Positions 39,102 through 49,002 of a stretch of 64,000 nucleotides of DNA are shown piece after piece (position 1 is the stretch's first letter; every line of letters begins with the position of its first letter). Source of the DNA: an archaeon. GTDB lineage: Archaea > Nanobdellota > Nanobdellia > Pacearchaeales > GW2011-AR1. The stretch lies in the NCBI GenBank assembly GCA_018653485.1, contig JABHZE010000005.1, positions 1 to 64,000 of the forward strand, read 5' to 3'. The notes under the pieces were generated by a model. The model saw only the letters and a list, made by a program, of their open reading frames with translations, did not search any database and was not told where the DNA came from. Made by a program: the position numbers and the translations under genes.

Positions 39102-39438
39102 TTTTATTTATCTTCTCCTGTATTTTTCTCTTAACCTTATGAGCAGAAATAATCTTTAAACTATTTAAATCTTTTTTCTCAATAATTACTACAACATAAA
39201 TATTCATATCATAAATATAGTTTAATTTAAACCATAACTTAAATTTTTGTTCATTTGAATTTTTTGCACTTTGTTCTTCAAATTTATATAATCCATTTTG
39301 AGATACAATTAAATTAACTATTTTATTATAATTTATTTTTCTTCTTTTATCTTGGATTCTTTTAGAAGCATGTCTTGTTACTCTTATGTTTGATAAATCT
39401 ATTTTCTTTAGCTTTTCTTTTAATTCTTCTAAATTCAT
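39091..39438 (-). CDS. DUF4258-like protein, putative toxin
   Basis: IRVTRHASKRIQDKRRKINYNKIVNLI...; overlaps the DUF2283-like ORF by 11 nt. Confidence 0.65.
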   Translation of the reverse strand: MNLEELKEKLKKIDLSNIRVTRHASKRIQDKRRKINYNKIVNLIVSQNGLYKFEEQSAKNSNEQKFKLWFKLNYIYDMNIYVVVIIEKKDLNSLKIISAHKVKRKIQEKINKNES

Positions 39439-39505
39439 AAATCAATTAAGAAACAATCATTTTTAATTTTTTGCGTCCCATACAATCGGACATTTCATTC
39501 AGACG

Positions 39506-39638
39506 CCCCCGCCTCCTCCTAATTCCATTTTTACAAACAAATGTATATGAATTAAAAATGAAATTACTCCACTCAAACTCTCCTCGTTCTCATCTCCCCT
39601 TAAGAACCAACCTAGAATATTAAAAAACGCCCCCGCCG
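39506..39638. repeat. ~131-bp direct repeat copy A with tRNA-Asp 3' tail
   Basis: CCCCCGCCTCCTCCTAATTCCATTTTTACAAACAAATGTAT...CCTAGAATATT...AACGCCCCCGCCG, near-identical to 40537-40667. Confidence 0.92.
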
Positions 39639-39786
39639 TCCACTAACCCATTGAAGCATCTTTAAGTGATGTGGTTTTATTTTTTTGAAAGCTCATCGAT
39701 TATGCGTTTAGTGGGTTACGCCCCCGCCGAAAGTTTGAACAAATGTTCCAGTTAGAAATATTATAGAGAATCATTATAATAATAGT

Positions 39787-40491
39787 TTAATAAGGTTCGG
39801 TTATAGAAAAAATATGTATTTGATTATCACAAGGATAGTTTATAATTCTTTTTTTATCATTTGAGATAGTATATTCAAAAGAGATTCCACTACAATTTGA
39901 TGAATTAAGCTTTCCCTTAACCTCTTTTTTTCTTTCTACATTAATAATCTCTATTTCTTCATCAACAAGATTTTTACCTACCCTAAAATTTAATCCTTTA
40001 AAATCATGAGGGGTGCTAACAATCTTATAACTGCAATCATTAGAACAAATAATATAAATAATTGAGTCATTTTTGTTAATTGACCCTTCAAAATCTTTTA
40101 AAAGATTTGTACAAAGGTCTTTATTTCTTTCTTCTAGATTAGTTTGGCACAATATTATTTCACTTTTTTGAATATTAATATCTCTTTTACAACTTTTCTT
40201 AATGACATAGTCTTCAATCTTATTACATAATGAGGAATCTTTAAGAAATCTATTAATAGAATAAATACAATATTCTTTCTCAGATTGATTTTGAAGAGAA
40301 TAACAATCCTTTGATTCCATATATAATCTCTGATTTTCTATGATAAAGCTATTATTAAATCTTATTTCATATTCTGAATCATATGCAGAATAATTTTTAA
40401 ATTCAATAATAAAAATAAAATTTTTAAAAATTAAAATAATTATCACAATAAATAATAACATTATTATCCCAATAATCAACTTCTTTTTCAT
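39787..40491 (-). CDS. hypothetical signal-anchored protein with several Cys
   Basis: MKKKLIIGIIMLLFIVIIILIF signal anchor; 234 aa; lies between direct repeat copies. Confidence 0.65.
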   Translation of the reverse strand: MKKKLIIGIIMLLFIVIIILIFKNFIFIIEFKNYSAYDSEYEIRFNNSFIIENQRLYMESKDCYSLQNQSEKEYCIYSINRFLKDSSLCNKIEDYVIKKSCKRDINIQKSEIILCQTNLEERNKDLCTNLLKDFEGSINKNDSIIYIICSNDCSYKIVSTPHDFKGLNFRVGKNLVDEEIEIINVERKKEVKGKLNSSNCSGISFEYTISNDKKRIINYPCDNQIHIFSITEPY

Positions 40492-40536
40492 AGGTTCTAA
40501 TAAATATCTAACTATATAAATATTCTTTAAACTAAA

Positions 40537-40667
40537 CCCCCGCCTCCTCCTAATTCCATTTTTACAAACAAATGTATCTGAATTAAAAATAAAATTACTC
40601 CACTCAAACTCTCCTCGTTCTCATCTCCCTTTGAAACCCACCTAGAATATTATAAACGCCCCCGCCG
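40537..40667. repeat. ~131-bp direct repeat copy B, running into tRNA-Asp
   Basis: See copy A; shares the terminal 10 nt of the tRNA gene. Confidence 0.92.
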
Positions 40668-40728
40668 AGACTCGAACTCGGGATGCTACCGTGACAGGGT
40701 AGAGTACTAACCACTATACTACGAGGGC
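40657..40728 (-). tRNA. tRNA-Asp (GUC)
   Basis: GCCCTCG...CTACC CTGTCAC GGTAG...CCGAGTTCGAGTCTCGG CGGGGGC; anticodon GTC. Confidence 0.92.
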
Positions 40729-40906
40729 ATTTCAAGGAAAACACGTTTTCCTGAATAGATTATCCTATCTTCTTGCATTTTTAAACTTTTTCCTTACACC
40801 TTATTTTTTACTCCAAGTAAGTGTAGAAATTATAAAGTAGTTACAAATAGTAAGGTTTAAATACACCGATAACACCCAAATATTATCTAAATATATTAAT
40901 TTTACA

Positions 40907-41101
40907 ATGAGTCAAATAGAAACAAACTTAACAAAGTCTTTTGATAAGGTTAAAAAAGATATAATTGCTCTGCAAAATCAAATCATTGAACTTGCTCAAA
41001 AACAAGATGATATGATGAGAGTAATGCTTGAGACAAGAGAAAGAAAGACAACTGTTAAGAAAAAAACAAAGAAAAAGAAGACAAGTAAGAAAAAGAAATA
41101 A
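40907..41101 (+). CDS. small coiled-coil protein with Lys-rich tail
   Basis: 64 aa; TVKKKTKKKKTSKKKK. Confidence 0.6.
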   Translation: MSQIETNLTKSFDKVKKDIIALQNQIIELAQKQDDMMRVMLETRERKTTVKKKTKKKKTSKKKK

Positions 41102-41173
41102 ATCTTTTAACAGATTCTTTAATTACTAGCCTTAAAACTTAAAGTTTAAATACTACTTATTTCTAAATCTATT

Positions 41174-41839
41174 ATGGAAATAAATAATTCAATAGATCCT
41201 GAAGATAAATCTAATCCTATTTTAAAAAATTCTAAAGCAACTTATATAACAACATTTATAATCTTCGCATTAGTTTTCATTGTAATAGGTTATCAATTTA
41301 CAGGGCATGTAATAAATAACAATATAAATATAACCAACAATATTGGATCAGATAATAATCCTACAAACAACATGGACGGATCAAAAATACTATTAAAAAC
41401 AACTGAAGGAGATATCACAATTCAATTATATGATGATATGCCAACTACAACAAATAATTTTAAAAAATTAACAAAAGATGGAACCTATAATGGAGTTATT
41501 TTCCACAGAATTATAGATAAATTTATGATTCAAGGAGGAGACCCTACTGGAACAGGATTCGGAGACCCTGCAATTCCAAATATTAAAGATGAATTTACAC
41601 ATGCAGGCGGAAATAAAAACAATAGAGGAACAATATCAATGGCTAATGCAGGCCCGAATACAGGAAGCAGTCAATTTTTTATAAATCTTGTAGATAATAA
41701 TTTTCTTGATTCAAAACATCCTGCATTTGGAGAAGTAATTGAAGGTATGGACATAGTTGATAAAATTGCAAAAGCTCCAAAAGATGCTAGAGATAAACCA
41801 ATAACAGAAATTAAGATTATCTCAGCAGAAGTTATTTAG
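41174..41839 (+). CDS. membrane-anchored cyclophilin-type PPIase
   Basis: VIFHRIIDKFMIQGGDPTGTGFGDP...GTISMANAGPNTGSSQFFINL. Confidence 0.95.
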   Translation: MEINNSIDPEDKSNPILKNSKATYITTFIIFALVFIVIGYQFTGHVINNNINITNNIGSDNNPTNNMDGSKILLKTTEGDITIQLYDDMPTTTNNFKKLTKDGTYNGVIFHRIIDKFMIQGGDPTGTGFGDPAIPNIKDEFTHAGGNKNNRGTISMANAGPNTGSSQFFINLVDNNFLDSKHPAFGEVIEGMDIVDKIAKAPKDARDKPITEIKIISAEVI

Positions 41840-41900
41840 TTATTCTTTTATTTTCAGAATTAATAGCTCCATCAATAAACTAAACTTCTCCCTCCCAGAC

Positions 41901-41978
41901 TTCTAAAATAATTTACCTATTATCAATATTAATTAGAAAATTAGGTTGGATTTATCCTCCTAATTTTCCATAAAATTA
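41901..41978. repeat. hairpin repeat family copy H3
   Basis: TTCTAAAATAATTTACCTATTATCAATATTAATTAGAAAATTAGGTTGGATTTATCCTCCTAATTTTCCATAAAAT. Confidence 0.6.
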
Positions 41979-42464
41979 TTTTTTATCTAACAAACCATTA
42001 TTTTTAGGTTTACTTATTTTCAATAAATTTTTATTCTTAACAATTTTCTTATTAACAGACTTAACAATTCTTTTCTTCTTCACAACATTTCCCTTAACCT
42101 TTTTAACAACCCCACTATCATCATCCAACAAACTATTATTCTTTGGTTTATTTTTACTCAATAGATGAGAGTTCTTAACAGGAGCATCAACTCTTTTCCT
42201 ATTACTAATTCTTTTCTGCATTACCTTTTCTCTAGATTTTCTTAAATAATGTGCAACTTCTCCAAAAAATAATAATCCTAATAAAACTAAAACCCAAACA
42301 TACTCCTTCCTATAAACCAAAACACCTAAAAAAACAAACACAATCCCTACTGCAATTATAAAAATAATTTTAATTAACCATTTTAAAAAAATCAAATTTA
42401 TTCCATCAATAAATTTAAAGATTTTACTAAAAACTTCTTCAATTAAAAATTGCATTTTAAACAC
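41976..42464 (-). CDS. membrane protein with Lys-rich tail
   Basis: Two TM segments then basic tail. Confidence 0.6.
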   Translation of the reverse strand: MFKMQFLIEEVFSKIFKFIDGINLIFLKWLIKIIFIIAVGIVFVFLGVLVYRKEYVWVLVLLGLLFFGEVAHYLRKSREKVMQKRISNRKRVDAPVKNSHLLSKNKPKNNSLLDDDSGVVKKVKGNVVKKKRIVKSVNKKIVKNKNLLKISKPKNNGLLDKK

Positions 42465-43134
42465 TAACTCCTAATTTTTTTAAATCTTTAACAAATTGTT
42501 TATTATCTTTAAACAAAATAGTTTTCATTCTCAACTTTCTTGCAGGTTTTAAATTCCATTCCTGATTATCAATAAATAAAACTTCTTTATTCTTCATATC
42601 TTTATCTTTCTTTTTTATCCTTTTCATTAACAATTTATAAATTTCAATGTCTGGCTTTCTTAATCCTACATCACAAGAAACTACCTGTATTTCAAAAGGT
42701 TTCATATTTCTTTTTGAAAGTATTGCTTCCTTTGATAAATGCCATTGATCAGATAAAATACCAATCATATAATTTTGTTTTTTCAATTTTTTAATTATTT
42801 TATACAATTCTTTATTTTTCTTAAAATGAATATTGTATGCTTTTTTCATTATACTTACAAATTTTCTTTGAGATACCTTTAAATTTTTAGAAATTATTTC
42901 AACAACCTTGTCCCTCTTAATTTTTCCTTCAATTGATTTAACATAAGCAGTATCAATTGCATCAAACCATTGATCTAAATCAACTTTTAATTTATTAGCC
43001 ATATATTCATGAATCCCAATAGAATGATGTCCCCTAACTGCCTTGCTATATGTTCCCCCTCTAGCTAAAAACAAAACCCCATTTGAATCAAATACAATCA
43101 CTTTAATTTCATCTCTTTTTTTCATATTAATCAC
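42457..43134 (-). CDS. HAD-superfamily hydrolase
   Basis: VIVFDSNGVLF, GILSDQWHLSKEA, LRKPDIEIYKLLM, LFIDNQEWNLKPA. Confidence 0.85.
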   Translation of the reverse strand: MINMKKRDEIKVIVFDSNGVLFLARGGTYSKAVRGHHSIGIHEYMANKLKVDLDQWFDAIDTAYVKSIEGKIKRDKVVEIISKNLKVSQRKFVSIMKKAYNIHFKKNKELYKIIKKLKKQNYMIGILSDQWHLSKEAILSKRNMKPFEIQVVSCDVGLRKPDIEIYKLLMKRIKKKDKDMKNKEVLFIDNQEWNLKPARKLRMKTILFKDNKQFVKDLKKLGVSV

Positions 43135-43229
43135 CCAATAATCAAACTAAAACATTAGAGTTTAAAAAAGTTAAGTTATTGTTAAAATCATAAAAAATAA
43201 ATTAATCTATTTATTAATTTGTCTCAAAA

Positions 43230-44075
43230 CTACAACCTCAACTTTCCACCCTGCCAATCACGAACCAACAAACTAATAACTCTATTTTCATCTAACTTTC
43301 CACCCTTTAATAAAAAACTCTTTTTTTCAGCAAGTTGATTAATAATCTCATAAGTATCTTCATCTTTAATTTCAATTCCATAAAATTTTTCAAAACTCTT
43401 TTTATTATCTTTTAAAAATAATTTAATAATTGCATGAGCAACCATTTCAGGATTTTTTAATCTCTCATTATCTTTAGCACCAATCAAACCATATCTTATT
43501 TCATCCTCCATTCCCAAAGGAATAACACCCGGACTATCTAATAATTTAATTTCATCAGAAACACGAATCCAATGAATCCCATGAGTTGTTCCAGCCTTTT
43601 TACTAACCTTAGCTTTTTTCTTATGAGCAAGAATATTAATTAAAGAAGATTTACCAACATTAGGATAACCTAAAACACCTACAACAATCTCTCCCCTCGC
43701 CTCCCTATACTCTGGTTTAGGATCAAAAGGCCCTCTCTCATAAATTTCTCTTTTACCATGTTTCTTAAAAACACGCTTAATCGCTCCTAACAAAATCTTA
43801 GAACTTCCCTTTTCTTTAGCAGAAATAAAAACCACCTCACCTTTTTTCTTTAATTTCTTAATATCCTCTTCAATATCTTCTTTATTAACCAAATCCACCT
43901 TATTTATCACAAATATAATTGGCCTTCCATTTTCTTTAATCAACTCCTCAACCTTTTCATTTCTTGAAAGCTCAACTAATCTTGCATCCAATATTTCCAA
44001 AACCAAATCAGATTCTTCAATTATTCGGTTAATTACATCCCAATAAGGTTCATGATGTGTTGATTTCTTTACCAT
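43230..44075 (-). CDS. circularly permuted YlqF/YawG-like GTPase
   Basis: NKVDL before GYPNVGKSSLIN, then LLDSPGVIP. Confidence 0.93.
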   Translation of the reverse strand: MVKKSTHHEPYWDVINRIIEESDLVLEILDARLVELSRNEKVEELIKENGRPIIFVINKVDLVNKEDIEEDIKKLKKKGEVVFISAKEKGSSKILLGAIKRVFKKHGKREIYERGPFDPKPEYREARGEIVVGVLGYPNVGKSSLINILAHKKKAKVSKKAGTTHGIHWIRVSDEIKLLDSPGVIPLGMEDEIRYGLIGAKDNERLKNPEMVAHAIIKLFLKDNKKSFEKFYGIEIKDEDTYEIINQLAEKKSFLLKGGKLDENRVISLLVRDWQGGKLRL

Positions 44076-44167
44076 TTTTAATTAAATCAAAGAGAGTTTT
44101 TATAGTTATTTGAAGATAATTTAATAAAATTCTTAGCAATTTCAAAAAAAGCTCATCACTCCCAGAC

Positions 44168-44241
44168 TTCTAAAATCTACACATTTTCAAAATAAACTAG
44201 AAATTTAAGTTAGCGAGAGCTTCTTAAATTTCCATAAAATC
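44168..44241. repeat. hairpin repeat family copy H4
   Basis: TTCTAAAATCTACACATTTTCAAAATAAACTAGAAATTTAAGTTAGCGAGAGCTTCTTAAATTTCCATAAAAT. Confidence 0.55.
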
Positions 44242-44346
44242 TTTGCTTGACTACCTAAGGGCGGGTGGGAGGGTTAAAAAATAACAAGCAAACTATTTCC
44301 TCAAAACAAATTAAAGCTTTATAAACCATAAAAAACACCTAATACA

Positions 44347-45993
44347 ATGGGAAATAAACAAAAGAAAAACTTTCCAAAAAGAAGTAATAAACAAAAGAAA
44401 TTTGACAAAGGTAGCTTTGCAAAAAGGGAAAAACCAGAACCTGCAAAAGAAATGATTATCGCAGAAATTACATCAGAATTATCAAAACAATCAGTACAAG
44501 TAACAGGCCTTGTAGAAAGAATTGCTCAGACTGGTGGTCCAACTATTTTTGTAATATCTGATGGAACTGGGACACTTGCTTTAAAGGGATTTGAAGGCCC
44601 TGGAGAAAGAGCACACCCTGAAATAGAGGAAGGAGATGTAATTAAATCAATAATTATTGTAGAAGAATTTAAAGGAGAATTAGAAGGAGATATTAAAAAA
44701 ATATCAAAACTTAGTGATAAGGAACATGAAACTTATCTTCAAAAAATATTAGATACTCAAAGGGATAGGGCAAAAATAGAACCTGTTCCATTCTTAGTAA
44801 AAAGTCCTATTTTAGATAAATTAAAAGATTTATTTGAAAAAGCAGCTACTGAAATTAGATTAGCGATTTTTCAAAATAGGCCAATAATTGTGAGGCATCA
44901 TAATGATACTGATGGTTATAGTGCGGGATTTGCACTTGAGAGGGCAATTTTACCTTTAATTAATAAGGAACATAGTTCTGAAAAAGCTGGATGGGAATTT
45001 TTCTTAAGAGCTCCTTGTGCAGCACCATTTTATGAAATTGATGATTCAATTAGGGATGCAGCACAATCATTAAGAAATGTTGCAAAATTTTCAAATAAAA
45101 TGCCTTTAGTAATAATTGCAGATAATGGTTCAAGCCCAGAAGATTTATTAGGAATAAAACACGGGAAAGTTCATGGAATGGAATTTATTGTAGTTGACCA
45201 CCATTATTCTGATGAAGATGTAATTAGTAAGGAAGTTTTAGTTCATATTAATCCATTTTTAGTTGGAGAAGATGGTGCGAGAATATCTGCAGGGATGCTT
45301 TGTACAGAACTTGCAAGATTTATTAATCCTACTGAAAATATTGACCAGATTCCAGCAATGGCAGGATTAGCAGATAGAATTGATATAATGAATCCTGAGA
45401 TAGTGGAAGACTATATTAAGATTGCAAAAAAACAAGGATATTCAAAAGAATTATTACATGATATTTCTACTGTTATTGATTTTGTTTCAGCTAAAGTTAG
45501 ATTTATGGAAGTAAGAGAATATATGGAGGCTGTATTTGGAGAACCTAGAGAAAAACAAAAAGAATTAGTAGGACTTCTTGCACCACATATTAAGAAATTA
45601 GGAGCAAAGGGTTTAGCAATTTCTAAGGCTAATGCAGAAACAGAAGAAATTGGAAAAACAACATTGCAAACAATTGATATTGATCATACTTTCCCTGGAT
45701 TTGGTTTTTACCCTAAACCTGGAATGTGTGTAGGAATGATTCATGATAATTTACAAGAAGAAAAAGGAGTTACAAATTTAGTTTCTGTTGGAATAATGAA
45801 TACTGCAATGACAATAAGAGCAACAGACGAAGCAAACTTTTCTGTTCATGAATTAATAAATACATTGAACAAAAAATTACCTAATGCATTTGTAGAAGGT
45901 GGCGGACATAAGAATGCAGGTTCAATTAATTTTATTCCTAGTAAACAAAAAGAAGTTTTTAGTGTTTTAAAGGATTTTATTAAAGGTAGATAA
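44347..45993 (+). CDS. DHH-family phosphoesterase / RecJ-like nuclease with OB fold
   Basis: RHHNDTDGYSAGFAL, VVDHHYSD, EGGGHKNAGSINF (DHHA1). Confidence 0.9.
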   Translation: MGNKQKKNFPKRSNKQKKFDKGSFAKREKPEPAKEMIIAEITSELSKQSVQVTGLVERIAQTGGPTIFVISDGTGTLALKGFEGPGERAHPEIEEGDVIKSIIIVEEFKGELEGDIKKISKLSDKEHETYLQKILDTQRDRAKIEPVPFLVKSPILDKLKDLFEKAATEIRLAIFQNRPIIVRHHNDTDGYSAGFALERAILPLINKEHSSEKAGWEFFLRAPCAAPFYEIDDSIRDAAQSLRNVAKFSNKMPLVIIADNGSSPEDLLGIKHGKVHGMEFIVVDHHYSDEDVISKEVLVHINPFLVGEDGARISAGMLCTELARFINPTENIDQIPAMAGLADRIDIMNPEIVEDYIKIAKKQGYSKELLHDISTVIDFVSAKVRFMEVREYMEAVFGEPREKQKELVGLLAPHIKKLGAKGLAISKANAETEEIGKTTLQTIDIDHTFPGFGFYPKPGMCVGMIHDNLQEEKGVTNLVSVGIMNTAMTIRATDEANFSVHELINTLNKKLPNAFVEGGGHKNAGSINFIPSKQKEVFSVLKDFIKGR

Positions 45994-45999
45994 GATTAT

Positions 46000-46755
46000 T
46001 TATTTTCTAAAATTCTTAATTAATTTTATTGCATCTGCTTCCCAATTATCAAATACATATGAATAACCTTGTTTTCTAAATGTTTTTTCTATTATTCTAA
46101 ATAATTTTTGTTGAATTTTAATATCAGCATCTTTAAGAATTCTTAAAATTATTTTTATTAATTCATTTGATTTCATTGGAAAATTTTTTAAAGGATATTC
46201 TTTTAATTCCCATTCAAGATATTTATAATAAGGAGTTATTCTTCCATCTAATCCAAAAATTATATCAAGACAAATATGAATTGAACGAGAAGCCTCTAAT
46301 CTTGCTCCAATAGGATTTCCATCCCTAAAACATTTTAAAGAACGATATAAATAATTAATATATCCATCTAAATGTCCTGAAACAAAATCTTTTATTTTTT
46401 CTTTTGGAATTTTCCCTTTTTCATTAATTAATTTTTGAATTTCTCCTGTTTTATCTATAATAGCCTTAACATGGGTAAAACTTGCCCTATCCCATTCAAA
46501 TGAACTTCCAATCTCGGCATATTTTCTAAAGTCAGAAATTGAAAATATTGCAAAATAATAAAGAGGAGTTATTTTATTTTTATATTTAGCCTTATATTCA
46601 GAGGCAACTTTGTCCTTAACAATAACCTGAATATCATAATCAGAAAATTTTGTTTCTCTACTTTTCCCTCTAGAACCTCCTAGGAAAAATCCAATTACAT
46701 TCGAGTCATTTTCTGCTTCTTCAATAAATTCATTAAAAATTTTATCTTGTTTCAT
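46000..46755 (-). CDS. nucleotidyltransferase-domain protein
   Basis: GFFLGGSRGKSRETKFSDYDIQVIV. Confidence 0.75.
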   Translation of the reverse strand: MKQDKIFNEFIEEAENDSNVIGFFLGGSRGKSRETKFSDYDIQVIVKDKVASEYKAKYKNKITPLYYFAIFSISDFRKYAEIGSSFEWDRASFTHVKAIIDKTGEIQKLINEKGKIPKEKIKDFVSGHLDGYINYLYRSLKCFRDGNPIGARLEASRSIHICLDIIFGLDGRITPYYKYLEWELKEYPLKNFPMKSNELIKIILRILKDADIKIQQKLFRIIEKTFRKQGYSYVFDNWEADAIKLIKNFRK

Positions 46756-47264
46756 TTTACCCTCGCATATAAAAATTCATCAAAATATTTTCTATATTTA
46801 AATCCATTTTTCTTTTGAATTCCTTCAAGTTTAAATCCTGCTTTTTCTAAAACTCTTGCAGAAGCTTTATTTTCAAACTTAACATTCCCATAAATTCTTC
46901 TTAATTTATATTTTTTAAAACCATATTTTACTATCTCCTTAATTGCCTCTGTTGTAATCCCCTTCCCACGATAATCTTTTCCAATAAAATATCCTATTTT
47001 TGCCTTTAATTGAGGAATTATTTCCCATAATCCAATCATACCTGTAGCTTCTCCATCTATATCAATAACAAAAATATCAGTATTTTCTTTTTTATTATCA
47101 AGAATTAATTTATTTAAATCCTTTTTTGCCTGATTTAAGGTTAAAGGATATTTTGGACCAAACATATTTTTAGCAATAGTTTTATCATTTTTATTCTTAT
47201 GAAATGATTTTAAATCACTTTTTGTTGGTCTTCGTAATTTATATTTTATTTTCATTTTATTCAT
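46752..47264 (-). CDS. GNAT N-acetyltransferase (RimJ/RimL-like)
   Basis: IGYFIGKDYRGKGITTEAIKEIVKYGFKKYKLRRIYGNVKFENKASARVLEKAGFKLEG. Confidence 0.9.
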   Translation of the reverse strand: MNKMKIKYKLRRPTKSDLKSFHKNKNDKTIAKNMFGPKYPLTLNQAKKDLNKLILDNKKENTDIFVIDIDGEATGMIGLWEIIPQLKAKIGYFIGKDYRGKGITTEAIKEIVKYGFKKYKLRRIYGNVKFENKASARVLEKAGFKLEGIQKKNGFKYRKYFDEFLYARVK

Positions 47265-47306
47265 TTATTCATTAAACCTTTTATCATTTATATAATTAAT
47301 TAAAAA

Positions 47307-47708
47307 TTAAATTAATCCCCATTCTTTACTTACTATCTGAGTTGAAATTCTTTCTTTCATTGTATCAATCATATTAGCTCTTTGATAGCATTCCCTTCTT
47401 CTAAAGGAATTTTTTGCCCTATCTAATTCATGATTTAAGTCCATACTGATAAAAGTATCTAAACAATCCTTTAATTGATAAATTTCTTCTTTCTTAGAAT
47501 AATCTTCTGATTTAAGAACTTCTTGCGATTTTTTATAACTTTTAATTAATTGTCTTAATTTAGCATTATCAGGATAAATCACTCTTTGAGATGGAGCCAT
47601 AGAAAGATCATCTTCCCAATCATATTCATCATCTGCAGACAAAGCTACAACTGGAATTTCTTCTGGTTCCCTCATACTTTCATATATTTTTCTTGTTCTT
47701 TCTTCCAT
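47307..47708 (-). CDS. hypothetical protein
   Basis: 133-aa ORF. Confidence 0.55.
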   Translation of the reverse strand: MEERTRKIYESMREPEEIPVVALSADDEYDWEDDLSMAPSQRVIYPDNAKLRQLIKSYKKSQEVLKSEDYSKKEEIYQLKDCLDTFISMDLNHELDRAKNSFRRRECYQRANMIDTMKERISTQIVSKEWGLI

Positions 47709-47826
47709 TTTATTTTCCTTTGTTTTACTGTATAGTAGTAATACCCAAAAAGAGATAATTAAAACCTTTTATACTATTTTTTGACAAAACCAAAAGATAT
47801 ATAAATAATATTAAGCTAAGTTAAAT

Positions 47827-48801
47827 ATGGAGAATGAAATACTTGATTTAGACCTAAAAGACAAAAAGATACTTTTTGAATTAGATAAGAACTCAAGAAT
47901 AAGTATTACAGAACTTGCAAGAAAAGTTGGAGTAAGTAAACAAGTTTGTCAATATAGGTTAAGCAATTTAGAAAATAATAAAATTATTTTAAATTACCAT
48001 ACTGTTCCTGCAACATATAGATTTGGCAAGATTGCATATAAGGTATATTTGAAATTACATGATATTAATGAAAAAAAACATCAAGAAATTATTAATTTTC
48101 TACTAAAAAATAAAGATGTTTTTTGGATAGGGGAATGTCATGGAAAATGGGATTTAATTTTTGGGATTTGGGCTAAAGATATGGAAGAATTCTTTAATGC
48201 ACATGATAAAATTCTTGATAAATTTAGTAAATTTATTCAAGAAAAAGAACTATCTGTTTCAAGAGAAAATATCCAATATAATAGAAAATGGTTATTTTCT
48301 AATCCAAACGAAGAGAGAAAAATGTTTAATTTTGGAGAAAAAGAAGAACCTATTAAGCTAAATGATATAGATTTAAAAATAATTGAGATACTTGTTAGTA
48401 ATTCAAGAACTAGAATTATTGATATTGCAGAAAAATTAAATATTACTGCAGAGGTTGCAAGCTATAGAATTAAACAATTAGAAAAAAAATATTTAATCAA
48501 AGGTTACAAGTGTTTATTTAATACAAAAAAACTAGGTTATTCAACAAACAAAGCTTTTGTTTATTTTAAAAATATAACAGAACAAAGAAGAAAAGAGTTT
48601 TTAGATTATTGTAAAAATCATAAAAACATAATCAATATTGTAATAACTTTTGCACCATGGGATTTAGAAATTATGTTTGAAACTAAAAATTATGAAGAAT
48701 ATTTTAAAATAATGGAAGAAATAAAAAACAAATTCTCAGATATAATCAAATTTTATGAAAGTATTTTAATAAATAAGGAACCTAAACAGATTTTTGCTTG
48801 A
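47827..48801 (+). CDS. Lrp/AsnC-like regulator with two HTH modules (paralogue of 1282-2250)
   Basis: LDLDLKDKKILFELDKNSRISITELARKVGVSKQVCQYRLSNLENNKII; same architecture as 1282-2250. Confidence 0.87.
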   Translation: MENEILDLDLKDKKILFELDKNSRISITELARKVGVSKQVCQYRLSNLENNKIILNYHTVPATYRFGKIAYKVYLKLHDINEKKHQEIINFLLKNKDVFWIGECHGKWDLIFGIWAKDMEEFFNAHDKILDKFSKFIQEKELSVSRENIQYNRKWLFSNPNEERKMFNFGEKEEPIKLNDIDLKIIEILVSNSRTRIIDIAEKLNITAEVASYRIKQLEKKYLIKGYKCLFNTKKLGYSTNKAFVYFKNITEQRRKEFLDYCKNHKNIINIVITFAPWDLEIMFETKNYEEYFKIMEEIKNKFSDIIKFYESILINKEPKQIFA

Positions 48802-48883
48802 TACTATACCTACACTTCTCTTGAATTTTGTTTGCTCATTAAATTCTTGTCTCAAAAATCAAAGATTTTCTCAATCACCTAAC

Positions 48884-48945
48884 AGCGGTTCAAAGGAGTT
48901 CCGTTTCACTCCACTCCAAATTTAAATCTGAGCCGCCACCCAAAA
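48884..48945 (+). mobile_element. degenerate attC-like site 4
   Basis: ACCTAAC-A-GCGGTTCA pairs with TGAGCCGC (one G-T wobble); no 1R core recognised. Confidence 0.3.
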
Positions 48946-49002
48946 AGAAAATTCTCTAAATCTCCTAGGAAGATATATAAATAAAAAATAACTATCAATT
49001 TT

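Noticed and set aside
39505-40667. CRISPR or REP interpretation of the recurring GCCCCCGCC motif
   Set aside because: Spacing is irregular (91-817 bp), and the motif is exactly the tRNA-Asp 3' end, so a tRNA-anchored insertion model fits better.
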